Assembly (NCBI RefSeq): GCF_000372725.1
Contig: NW_005200170.1
Location: 742,364-806,363 of the forward strand
Source of the DNA: Emiliania huxleyi CCMP1516
Lineage: Eukaryota; Haptophyta; Isochrysidales; Noelaerhabdaceae
Direction: 5' to 3'
DNA: 64,000 nt
Position numbers and translations under genes: made by a program. Position 1 is the first letter of the stretch; each line of letters begins with the position of its first letter. The notes below the pieces were generated by a model that had not been told where the DNA came from, did no database searches, and worked only from the letters and a program-made list of their open reading frames with translations. Of this stretch, positions 54,435-64,000 are shown one piece after another.

Positions 54435-56674
54435 GCGCCCAGCAGCCGCTCGGCAGCCACCGCGTGATGCACCACTTCCTCGAATTTCCCTACTACGACT
54501 TACCGCTCTCCAACGAGGTGCTTCCTCTTCCGCTCGTCGACCCTGGTGCTCTTCGCGCTGCTGGACTTGAAGTAGGAGCGCACACGGTGAGCAAAGACGG
54601 GAAGCTCTTTGTAACGACCTACCCCGACATCTACTCCTTCGCGCTGTGGGCCTCCGTCAGCCGCTACTTAGCTGCCTTTGGCATCAATGTGGCGGCCGAG
54701 GTCCCGTTCCAGGCCGTGGCGCAGGACGACGGAACGCCCGGCTACAACGAGCCACAGCCCGTGTCGGTCTATGGATCTTCGAACGGCGACGGTTTCATGA
54801 TGCTGTGGCTCGGCTGCCGCTGCTCTTGGCCAGTGACACAATTGATGTGGTACCAAGCCCTCGGCTGCCAGCTGCATGCGTGGGCCGCCGTCGTGGTCGC
54901 AGTGCTGACACTCATCCTCCAGATCATGCTCCTCGACGGCTTCCTCTCGCAGATGGTGGGTCAGGCATCCCACCCCACCGGCACCACAGCCTCACTACCA
55001 AAACGTAGCGCGTGCTGATATCGTGGCGTGTGTCTCGCAGGCCCCGCACCTTCCTCGCAAACTCTTGATCAAGGCGGAGGAGGACCTCCTCGGCTACTCA
55101 TGGCAGCTCATGGAGGTTATCGTGGTGCCGCTGCTCATCCTCCTCTATGTCATCGTGAGGTATTTTGGGTCGAATTGGACCCATGCATACTTCTTACTGA
55201 TGTGCGAGTGGTGCTGCGATAGGGCTGCCTCACATTGAAAGAAGGCTGCCGCTGAGTCGCCGTTGTTCTATTACAGGACTCTCGCGAACCGCTACGAGGG
55301 CCAAACCTACGCCTACTTCACCGTCGCCTTCTGGTCGGTCATCCTGACCATCATGTACATCATAGAATTCGCGTATCTTGCTCTGTTGTACCCCCTTTAC
55401 ATCGTCAGCGGCGCGTCTGGCAACGTGCTCCAGGTGCGCTCGCGCGGGCGTTGCTTATCGCGGCCTTGGGGAGATGGGGGAATAGCTTGGCCCTCTCACC
55501 CAATACTTTTGTGTTGGGGCATTTAGCTTGCCTTCCCTTGCGCGCTCCAGGACGCCGTCGGCGTACTCGTCATTTTTGGGATCTTTGACAGCTTCCCTGG
55601 GCGCGCATTCAAATGATCATGCCCGCGTGGCGCGAGCCCGCGCCCAGCCCCCCCCTTCTTCACCCCCCCCCCCCCCCACACCTCCCGCAGATTCGCTTTC
55701 CAGTTCGTCATGTTTGTGGGCTGCCTCGGCTCCTTGCCGCTCCCCAGTTATCTCACCACGTACGTCGTCGGCATGCGGCAGCCTGTCTTTGACCGCGCTC
55801 TCGAATACGCCTGTCTGTGGTGGAAGCTTGCCGTCGGCGTTTTGTTGATCTACATCCTGCCGGAGAGCACTTGAGCCGGCGCTCGCCACGCCACGCTGGC
55901 GTCGCATTACTACTCACGCCATCCCCTCTTGCTTCGTAGCACTACTTCTCCACCCTCGTCCTTTGGGTCGTGCCGATCTCGGCCGTCTACTCCGAGATCT
56001 GCTTAATGGCCATCCCCCGCCCCGCCGCCAAGCCCTCTCTAAGCGCAAAGCCCCCGTCCCCTCTCCACTGACCTCGAGCGCGGTGCTGACCTGCTGTCAG
56101 GCCATCCCCTGGTGTATGGAGGGCCCATCAGCTTGCCCGCCGCACACCGGACCATGCCTCTCGCTCATCAGCATCGGCACTACGCTCGTATGCATCTTCC
56201 TGTTTGTGCTGCGCTACGGCTGCTTCCTCTTCCCGTGCGTCTGCGCGCCCGAGGTATGCCCGGCTGGCTCCCCCCCCTCACGCACCCGCTCTTCACGCCT
56301 CCAGCCGTGCACAGGTGCCCGGCTGGCTCGCCTTCCCGCCCTCGAACGACCTGTTCTCGCCGCTCGGCGAGACGTGGCAGACGTGGGGCTTCAAGTACTG
56401 CACCCTCTTCGTCCAGCGCGTCGTCGGCTTGTGGAATGGCGCCGACTGGCCGCAGGATTGCGCCATGGAGCCGGACGCGAGCAACTACGCATCGTCCACA
56501 GACTCGAGGCAATTTGCGGCATCGGTGGGCAAGGCGCTTGCCGGGCACGACGCAGCCGTCGAGGAGCTGCGCGGGATGATCGAGCGGCAGTCCGCGCAGG
56601 CCGCGCGGCAGGCCGCGCAGGCCGCGCAGCAGGCTGCGCAGATCGCGGCGCTGCAAGCCCAGGCGGCGGGCTAG
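54435..56674 (+). CDS. Unknown multi-pass membrane protein
   Basis: Exons 54435-54955, 55041-55159, 55277-55433, 55551-55600, 55691-~55870, ~55935-56008, 56101-56253 and 56315-56674. The 5' exon is missing (acceptor GCAG at 54434), though ATG 54467 could start it. About nine hydrophobic helices, for example VVAVLTLILQIMLL, VIVVPLLILLYVIV, VILTIMYIIEFAYLALLY, FVMFVGCLGSLPLP, LAVGVLLIYILP and TLVCIFLFVLRYGCFLF. The C-terminus is a soluble helix ending in an Ala/Gln coiled coil (QAARQAAQAAQQAAQIAALQ). Introns 55601-55690 and 56009-56100 are GC-AG. The junction between 55870 and 55935 does not resolve with canonical sites. No family recognised; a channel or transporter is a guess. Confidence 0.65.
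56009..56330 (+). repeat. Two neighbouring introns bounded by direct repeats
   Basis: Intron 56009-56100 begins with GCCATCCCC, and the next exon begins with the same nine bases (period 92). Intron 56254-56314 begins GTATGCCCGGCTGGCTC, and the next exon begins GTGCCCGGCTGGCTC (13 bases shared, period 59). Confidence 0.85.
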
Positions 56675-57813
56675 GTGGCGGGGGGGACGGCTGATCAAGG
56701 AAAGTCGCGGCCTGCTCGGTCAGCGAGAATCCTGCCAAAACATCCTACCTTTTGTGTTGTGCGTGGGGGGAGTGGTGGCCTTTTGTTTATTGAGTGGTCG
56801 TTTGGGGGGTGGGGCTACGACGCGGAGCGGTCCTGGCGGGGGCGCGGGGGGCTGAGCGTCGCGCTCAACTGGTGGCAGGGGCCGGAGCTGCTTGGCGAGA
56901 CGCACAACGCGTACCACTGGGCGCGGCCGTATCTGCAGGCGCTGCGCTCGCTGACAAGAAGCTCTGTGCGGCGCTCGCCGACACACAGGCAGCCCGCTCC
57001 CCGCTCGGGCGTCGCGTTTGCCGCGGGCTGACGGCGCACCACACGGCGGCGCAGGGCAGGATCCAGAAGGGGCCTACCTAGGTGGAAAAAATCCCGGTGT
57101 TGTGATCGAGATTTTTCTATCAGGTCACCTCTCAAGAAAACTCACTCACTCAACACTCGCATGGCCACCAAACTAAGTCTAACCAAACTGGCACGGCCTG
57201 ATGCAGCGGCTGTCCATCGTCTCCACACCGCTGTGGCGTCGCAAACTCGGTGAACGAGCGCGCGGGGAGCGCGGCATCAAGAGAAAGAAGAAAGAAAATA
57301 ACCAACCGAAGGGAGTTGGCAGCCACTAGAGGGGATTTCAAGCCGAAAGTGTGTTGCTAGCCGCCCCCCCAATCTGTGTCTGGGCTCGCGGGAATCGCGG
57401 CCGTCTGCCTCTCCCTATCTCATGTCGCAGTCTCTCGACAATCGCGGAAATGATTCTTTCGCCGATCGACGCTGGACTGGGTGCCGGCTCCTAGCCGGAT
57501 AGGGGTCTGTTTGTTACCACGGAATCGCGCCAAAACTCGCTACCTAGAGGCTACCTACCTATCCCCAGGGCCGCGCAGCGAAGCAAAAAAAATGGCGAAA
57601 ACATGGCGAACAGGGGGTACCTGTAGGAAGGTGAAGAACAGTCAGTCTCGAACTGGACACCAGCGTGAATACCTACCTACCTATCTTGGAGCTCGAACCC
57701 AGTCTCCTCCTGATGTGGTGACCGACCAGCTGGGGTTGACGCCGGCGGCACCAAGCGACCTCCGCCCTCGACGGTGGGGTTGATCTCAGCCCGTCCTCTC
57801 TGTGCGGCCGGTT
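56675..57813. other. Intergenic region
   Basis: No supportable gene. The word CTACCTACCTATC occurs twice (about 57550 and 57670). A tRNA-like piece on the - strand near 57690-57735 was considered and rejected. Confidence 0.45.
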
Positions 57814-60255
57814 ATGCCGTCGACGCTGCAGGTGCACCCACCAGGCGACCTCAGCCCGTCCTCTCTCTGTGCGGCCGGCTCTCTGGTCCTCGTCGTCGCT
57901 GCCACCTCTGCGGCGCTCGGGCTTCGGCTTGAGGGCAAGATAGCGGTGTCTGCGCTGCGGACGGTGTGCCAGCTGCTCGCGCTGGGATCGCTGCTCTACC
58001 CAATCTTCTCCTACAACCGACCGTTTGTCGTCATTCCTTACATTGCGTTGATGGTCTGTTTTGCCGCCCGAGAGGCGGCCGCCAAGCCGCAGCACACATA
58101 CCGTCAGATGGCCGCTCACTTCGGCTTCGCTCTCGCCCTGGCGCTGACCACCTCCTTCGCGCTGTGCGCCGGCCTCATCCTACGGCCGACGCCGTGGTGG
58201 GACGCGCAGATCATGATCCCTGTCAGCGGCATGCTGCTCGGCAACGCCATCTCCGCCCTGTCCCTCGGCGTAGACCGGTTCGTCGGTCTGCTGTGCGGCG
58301 GCGAGGGCGGGCAAGTGAGGTGCCTCCTCGCGTGCGGCGCTTCGAGGGTCGAGGCGGCGCTGCCCGCAGCGCAGGGCGGCCTGATGACGGGCCTCACTCC
58401 CACCCTCAACCAGATGAGTGTCATCGGCCTCGTCTCGATCCCCGGCATGATGACCGGGACGGTGCTCGGGGGCACGCCGCCGCTCGTCGCCGCAAAGTAC
58501 CAGATGATGATCATGTTTGTCATCCTGTTCACCTCCTCGGCCGCACTCGCCACCTCGATCGCCCTCGCAGCCTCCTCGCTCCTCGACGCTCGCGCCTTTC
58601 TCCACCCGCACAGGGCCCAGCGGAGAGCCGGCAGGAAGCACGCGGACATTCTCGTGGCGGCCGCGGCCGCAGTTGCGGGTGTGGCGCGACGGCTCGCGGG
58701 GGCGTGCGGGCGGGCTCGGCCCGCCCCTCCGGTGTCCTCCGACGCCGCCCGCTCGCTACTCGGTGAGGCCTCCGCCTCCGGCGGGCCGCCTCCGCTTTCG
58801 GCACGAGGCCTCTTCTCACCCCCTCGTGTTGACTCGATCCACTAAAGCCACTGCCGAACTCCCACCCCCCGTTGCCGAGCTCGCGACGTAGGCTGCTTCC
58901 GCGAGGCGCCTCTCGCGGCAGGGGCGGAGGCGGCGCTCCTCTCCCTCTCGGATGGCTTCGTCGAGGCCGGCTCGGGGACGCCCCTGGTGGGCGCAGAGAG
59001 GCTCTCAACCGCGCGAGATGGCCCGAGAGATGACCCGAGAGATGGCCCGAGAGTAGGTGCGGATGGCCTCGCTCACGGTGAGAAGGGGCGAGGCGCTTGC
59101 GCTGCGGGGCCCGTACGACTAGATGGTACGACTAGATGGTACGACCAGACGGTACGACCAGATGGTCCACGCAGCCCACGCAGCTCACGCTCCCACGCAG
59201 CTCTGCGGAGCACACGGCACGAGCGCCGCAGGGGCGAAGTGGTCGCCAGCAGTGCCAGACAGAGTACTTGATCCCCGTGTTTTGGAAGATCTGCATTCGC
59301 CCCTAGGCCCGTCGGGCAGCGGCAAGTCGTCACTCCTCAGAGCGCTCGCCGCGGCGGTGCCGCTCGCCGCAGGGTCGCTCACGCTGAGTGGCGGCACGCT
59401 CGCCTCGCGAGGCGCCGCACGCTGGCGCGCGTCGGTGCTCTATGTCCGGCAGGAGGGCGGGCGCGGGGTCCTAGATGCGGACTATCTCCCCATACCTCCC
59501 CAGATCTCCCCACGTCTCGCCTTCCTAGAGACTCGAGTGTTCGCTCAGACGCTGGTGTGCTCGTGACGTAGCCTTGGGCTGCCCGGCTCGCCGAGGCGGC
59601 TGTTTGACCGCATCGTTTCGCTGCGAGTGCAGCGGGCGCGCCAAAGCCCGGCAGCGGCACGGTTCCGGCTGCTGCACCGGCTGTGAATGCGGATAGTTTC
59701 TCTTCACACCCCCGTCCATGAACAGGCGTGGTCCCGGCTGCTGGAGGGGCTGGCGAGGCTGCAGCTTCCCGACTCGCTTCTCGAGCAGGATGGGCCCCTC
59801 AACCCTTACCTAATCCCAGCCCAAACCCTAACCCTAACCAATACCCTGACCCTCACCCTGACCCTCACCCCGACCGCTCCTCGAGTAGGACTGGGCCTCC
59901 CTCTCTGGCGGCGAGAGCCAGCGCGTCTACCTGGCGATGATGGTGGCGCTGCGGCCGCAGGTCCTCCTCCTCGACGAGGTTTGGCGGAGATTTCGCCGAG
60001 ATATCCCCGAGATGCAGCCAAGATCGACGAGGCGACGAGCGCACACACACGCGACCCACACGCGCACGCAGAATGGGGGAGCTGCTCCCCTAGGTGACGA
60101 GTGCGTGCGACGGCGAGGCGACCGCGCTTGTGGAGGCGCTGGTGGCGCAGGCCGCGGTCGGGGCGGTCTGGATCACGCATGACACGGCGCAGGCGTCACG
60201 GGTGGCCACCCGCATTGTGGAGTTCCAATTAGTGGCTTGCGATGCTCTATGCTGA
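57814..60255 (+). CDS. ABC transporter: FetB/STAR2-type permease spliced to its ATPase
   Basis: Exon 1 (57814-58762) encodes a UPF0014/FetB-type permease: about seven helices, with PTPWWDAQIMIPVSGMLLGN, ACGASRVEAALPAAQGG and VIGLVSIPGMMTGTVLGGTP. A GT-AG intron (58763-58891) leads in frame to an ATPase start (LLSLSDGFVEAGSGTPLV). After further splicing come SLTVRRGEALALRGPSGSGK (Walker A; GC-AG intron 59109-59306 splits GP), YVRQE (Q-loop), LSGGESQRVYLAMMVALRPQ (signature, ~59900), VLLLDE (Walker B, followed across an intron by VTSACDGEA) and WITHDTAQAS (His switch). So membrane and nucleotide-binding parts, separate subunits in bacterial FetA/FetB and plant STAR1/STAR2, appear to be one polypeptide. 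Relatives export iron or confer aluminium tolerance. Junctions at 58990-59060, 59520-59890 and 59984-60092 are not exact. Confidence 0.75.
59019..59170 (+). repeat. Two short-unit minisatellites near and within ABC introns
   Basis: GAGAGATGGCCC/GAGAGATGACCC units (12-13 bases, 59019-59055) and AGATGGTACGACC/T units (13 bases, 59120-59168). The second lies inside GC-AG intron 59109-59306. Confidence 0.85.
59798..59880 (+). repeat. Telomere-like CCCTAA repeats inside the ABC gene
   Basis: AACCCTTACC, AAACCCTAACCCTAACC and then ACCCTGACCCTCACCCTGACC: two perfect CCCTAA units passing into degenerate CCCTNA units. It lies between the Q-loop and signature exons, so it is probably intronic. Confidence 0.8.
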
Positions 60256-60556
60256 CCGCGCCCACGGCTCTACTACGGTTCATCCTCGTCGAACTACCGT
60301 TCGCGCTGAATCGCGCCCTCCTCTCTAGTGCTACCTTGTAAACGGACACCGCGCCCAGTAGCAGCCGACGCGGCCCAGTAGTGCAGCCGACGCCACACCA
60401 CGCGAGCGTGTCATACGAACCTTATTAGCGCCGTGGTGCCGTCGTTGCCTTGCGGCGTGCGTCCATGGATAGTAGCAGTTCTCGTTCTATCAGTAGCGTG
60501 TACCTTCAACTAATCTACTAATCGCATCTAGAGTTCTTTTTCTTCTTTCTGGCGGC

Positions 60557-62268
60557 ATGTGCGCCGACCAGGCTCGGGGCGACCTGGCCTCGCTGCGCGC
60601 CTTCCTCTCCGGGTGGCGGACGCGCGGCACGTCGCTCGCGAGCTCGACGCGCGGCACGACACCGAGAGGCATAACACGCTGCTGACCTGGGCCGCTCGGC
60701 ACGGGCAGGCCGAGGCGGTGTGGCTGCTGCTCGACAGCGGCGCGAGCGTGGGGGCGACGAATGATGACGGCGCTTCCGCGCTGCACATCGCGTGCCAGGA
60801 GGGGCAGATTGAGTGCGCCCGGCTGCTCCTCGAGGCTGGCGCGGCGACCGACCAAGCAGACGCCAGAGGCGCCACGCCGCTGTCCATCGCGTGCCTGCAG
60901 GGCCATGACCAGTGCGTCCGGCTGCTTCTCGAGGCGAGCGCGGCGGTCAATCAAGCCAACGGCAGCGCCACGCCGCTGATCATCGCGTGCTACAAGGGCC
61001 ACCTCGAGGTCGCCCGGCTGCTGCGCGACGCTGGCGCGGCCGTCAACCAGGCCGCGGCGAACGGTGCCACGCCGCTGTTCATCGCGTGCCAGGAGGGCCA
61101 TCCCGAGTGCGTTCGGCTGCTTCTCGAGGCTGGCGCAGCGGTCGACCAGGCCTGCGGCAATGGCGCCACGCCGCTGTTCATGGCGTGCCAGGAGGGCCAG
61201 CTCGAGTGCGCACGGCTGCTTCTCGAGACTGGCGCAGCGATAAACCAAGCCACGCTGGATGGCGTCACGCCGCTGTTCATCGCGTGCGAGAACGGCCACC
61301 CCGAGATCGCCCGGCTGCTCCTCGAGGCTGGCGCGGCGATCGAGCAGACCTGCAACGACGGCGCCACGCCGCTGTTCATCGCGTGCCAGGAGGGCCAGCT
61401 CGGGTGCGCCCGGCTGCTCCTCGAGGCTGGCGCAGCGGTCGACCAGGCCTGCGGCAATGGCGCCACGCCGCTGTTCATGGCGTGCCAGAAGGGCCACCTC
61501 GAGATCGCCCAGCTGCTGCGCGACGCTGGCGCTGACATCAACCAAGCGATGAACGACGGCGCCACGCCGCTGTACATCGCGTGCCAGAACGGCCACCTCG
61601 AGTGCGCCCAGCTGCTGCGCGACGCTGGCGCAGCGGTCAACCAAGCCGGCAACAACGGCGCCACGCCGCTGTTCATGGCGTGCCAGGAGGGCCACCCCGA
61701 GTGCGTCCGGCTGCTCCTCGAGGCTGGCGCGGCGGTAAGCCAAGCCAAGGACAACGGCGCCACGCCGCTGCTCATCGCGTGCCAAGAGGGCCACCTCGAG
61801 ATCGCCAAGCTCCTCTCCTCCTATGGCGCCTCCCGCGCCACTACGCCCTTCGGCACGCCCGAGGAGGCCGCAAGCCTCTTTGAACACGCCGACCTCGCCG
61901 CCTGGCTGGTCGCCAGCCGCGGCTGGACGCCGCTCGCGCACCTTGAGACCCTCACCGCCGCCCGCGCCACCTCCCTCCTGCGCGGCGGCGCAAGCTTGCA
62001 CGAGGGCGAGCCGACGCCGCTGCGGCGCGCCGCGGGCGGTTCGGGCGAGGCGGCGGCGCTGATCCGACGGGCGGCGGCGCCGTGGTCGCCGGCAAGCCAC
62101 TCGCTCTTCCCCGCGGCGGCCCGCGCGCGGGCGGCGCTCCTCGTCCTCTCGCTCTACGAGATCCACGAGCGGTACCACCTCGACTCGGCCGGAGCCACGA
62201 ACGGCATCGCGGCGCTCGACTTTGGCCACTGCGTCTTGGGCTTCGCCATTGGGCGCGAGACGGAGTAG
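60557..62268 (+). CDS. Ankyrin-repeat protein
   Basis: Twelve consecutive 33-residue ankyrin repeats (about 60670-61850), many near identical: GATPLFIACQEGHPECVRLL then LEAGAAVDQACGN. The C-terminus has WSPASHSLFPAAARARAALL, remembered as a common tail of haptophyte and pelagophyte ankyrin proteins, and ends at 62268. ATG 60557 starts MCADQARGDLASLRAFLSG, the usual opening of such proteins, but in a different frame from the repeats. A 1-base frame change near 60610 or a small missed intron is needed to join them; otherwise the start is unclear. Ankyrin repeats mediate protein binding; no catalytic domain is present. No intron is seen in the repeat region. Confidence 0.85.
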
Positions 62269-64000
62269 GCCGGAGCCGCGGTGAGAGTCTTTGCCTCGGC
62301 TCCGACCATGGTCGTGGCTCGTGCTGCTTGCTGTCTTGGGTCCGGAACCGCTGTTTGGATATTGGGAGAGTGCGCATTTTCGGGGGGGGGGGGGGGGGGG
62401 ATGCCGATGGGGGATAACAAAAAGCCACGACACACACATATTCCAGCAGGGTCTGGCTCGAGGTACTGGAGACTCTGGCCCTGAGAGAGGAGACTGCCTG
62501 CATGAGTGTGCCTGTGCGGGACTGCGCGAGCTCCTGTATATGGAGAGATCCTTTTACCTTTTCATTCCGGCACATCCCCTGGCGGCATGTGTGTGTATCG
62601 CCGACGCACACGCAGGCCTGCAGCGGACCACCCCCACCCTCAACGGAGGGCTGCAGCGAAATTACCAGCGAATGGGAAGGCTTGCCTTCCCCTGTGCGCC
62701 GCGGCGTATCTCAGTGCCGCTTTTGGCGGTCCCTCCATCGCTCTCGTCATCTCCACGGCTGTAGCGCGAGTCCGATGAGCAGCGCCGCCGGCAGGAGCGA
62801 CCCTATGCAGTAGATATAGCGGTCATCGAACATCGTGAGGACGCCGCTTCGTCGGCGGTGGCTTCACTACCTATGCAGCACACGCGCGCCGCCTCGGCGC
62901 CGCCGACGGCGCCCACGGCGTACGCGACGCAGCAAAAGGCGAGGCGCGAAATCACCCGTTTTTGCCCAATTTTTGGTCATCCGTTAAAATATCTGAAGAT
63001 CTGAATGGGGGATTCTCCCCAAACCTTGCTCAGCTGATCCAGCCTGGGGGGAAGGCCAGCCCTGGCCAAAGAAACCAGCACCTCATCAGGCTTCCCTGAG
63101 CGTCACAGCTCGGTGATTGCGCCGGCCGGACACCACTGTAACGGCCGTTCCGGGCGTTTGAACGCGACCTTCGGGGGCGAAGACATGGGCTCTATGGCTC
63201 AGACTGGACTCCTCTTGGTCCCTTCTGATGCCCTAGGCCACACCTGGGCCTTACCCGGGGTCCTAGGGGGCGGGCAGGGTTTGCCCCCCGAAACTGGCAT
63301 GGGGCACCTTAATGGTAAGGTTTCTTAATGCCCGCAACAGACTGTACTGCTTCCACATTCACATTCCGAGGTTAGCCACAAGTCATCGAACTTGTCGAAT
63401 GTGTGTGCGAAACAGCGCCCAAAGATAGGGAGGGAGCACCGGGGGCCTGAGGGATGGCGTGCTCCCTTACTGCCGGCTGCATCCCGGTCGACTCTGACCT
63501 TTACGGGCCTCCCAGCAAAATCACCACCCTCAGCGAAACACCAATTGTTGCCGAGTGCTGCTGCCCGGGTGAGCCGGTCGTCGAGGTGCGGCCAGCCGCG
63601 GGGGCGTTGGCAAACAATGATTGGCCCAACGTCGTTGTGTGCCGCGACCCGGAGGCGGCACATCCGCAGCCTCCACCGCCGACACCACCCACGACGATCG
63701 CCGGCTGCCATTGGTGCCACGACCTTCCCTCTTTTTACATGCAACGACGCGGGTCCCAGCGGGTTTTCACGTAACAAGTACACACAAAATGGGGGATCGC
63801 CGGCCCCCACCAGTAAAACGAGAGCCCGCCCCCGCGCGACGTGTCTGATCTGAGATGATCGTGCCCGCGAGCAGGCTGCGACCGAGGTTGCTGCTCCCCT
63901 GTGCTCTTTTCTCTAGCCGCTACCCTTTCCTCTTTGTCTCGTGGCGGAAGCGCTGCGTTGCTGCCTGGCTTTGCGACGGCATTTGGAACCTTTGACCAGA
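62269..64000. other. 3' end of window, no confident gene
   Basis: Contains a poly-G run of ~18 at 62383-62400. A 106-codon + frame (63454-63774, MACSLTAGCIPVDSDLYGPP) and a 161-codon - frame (63810-63325) overlap each other. Neither has a recognisable domain, and at most one can be real. Confidence 0.4.

Noticed and set aside
57685-57740. tRNA-like sequence on the - strand (GGGTTCGAGCTCC with an upstream AGCTGGTCGGT)
   Set aside because: A B-box-like word and a weak A-box are present, but I could not fold a convincing cloverleaf with an acceptor stem; at most a tRNA-derived fragment. A covariance-model search would decide.
63325-63810. 161-codon - strand frame near the window end
   Set aside because: No recognisable domain, overlaps an equally plausible + frame; left unannotated.
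1-64000. CRISPR arrays, rRNA genes, bacterial operons
   Set aside because: The tandem repeats present are minisatellites without unique spacers of constant length; no rRNA-like sequence; gene structure is eukaryotic with introns.

Overview
This is nuclear DNA of a GC-rich photosynthetic protist, most likely a haptophyte (prymnesiophyte). The grounds are a two-exon fucoxanthin-chlorophyll a/c light-harvesting gene, short introns of about 60-370 nt of which a large share start with GC instead of GT, many secreted proteins with long SPPPP tracts, an FEA1-type iron protein, OPR/RAP and PPR organelle RNA-binding proteins, and an ankyrin protein with a C-terminal WSP...H.LFP motif remembered from haptophyte proteins. 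No prokaryotic operon, rRNA, confident tRNA or CRISPR array is visible. One 100-base run of N (46702-46801) breaks the assembly inside a gene.

Layout. 0-2.9 kb: non-coding, with a CTAAA-rich patch and a ~0.6-kb direct repeat whose second copy leads into the light-harvesting gene (2972-3858). 4.3-5.3 kb: secreted/plastid-type glycine-rich protein. 5.5-8.8 kb: guanine deaminase reading directly into a multi-pass HTTM-like domain. 9.1-16.5 kb: a very large membrane protein with Pro-rich linkers, a kringle, a parallel beta-helix built from tandem exon-intron modules, cysteine-rich GCC2/GCC3 repeats, about eight membrane segments and a C-terminal TIR domain. 16.7-22.5 kb: a coiled-coil, transposase-like gene and a divergent unknown gene. 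23.8-25.3 kb: FEA1-like iron protein with a truncated second repeat. 25.7-28.7 kb: PPR protein. 29.2-33.7 kb: two unknown proteins and an OPR-RAP protein with one frame break. 34.0-36.3 kb: MFS transporter. 37.9-41.5 kb: divergent pair, mitochondrial ribosomal protein uL4 and a GT8 glycosyltransferase. 42.2-44.5 kb: BPI/LBP-family secreted protein. 44.7-45.9 kb: small inverted-repeat element and a decayed LINE tail. 46.3-53.1 kb: pherophorin-like membrane protein ending in a Hedgehog/intein (Hint) domain. 54.4-56.7 kb: unknown multi-pass protein. 57.8-60.3 kb: FetB/STAR2-type permease spliced to an ABC ATPase. 60.6-62.3 kb: ankyrin-repeat protein. The last 1.7 kb holds no gene I can support.

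These look like independent housekeeping and accessory genes; there is no obvious pathway cluster. Two themes stand out. First, cell-surface and defence-like proteins are frequent (TIR receptor-like protein, BPI/LBP protein, Hint protein). Second, the introns are unusual: many are GC-AG, several begin and end inside direct repeats of 9-30 bp as if made by tandem duplication of exon sequence, and many hold 10-13-bp minisatellites. Splice models here come from reading-frame continuity and family alignment from memory; none was tested against RNA.
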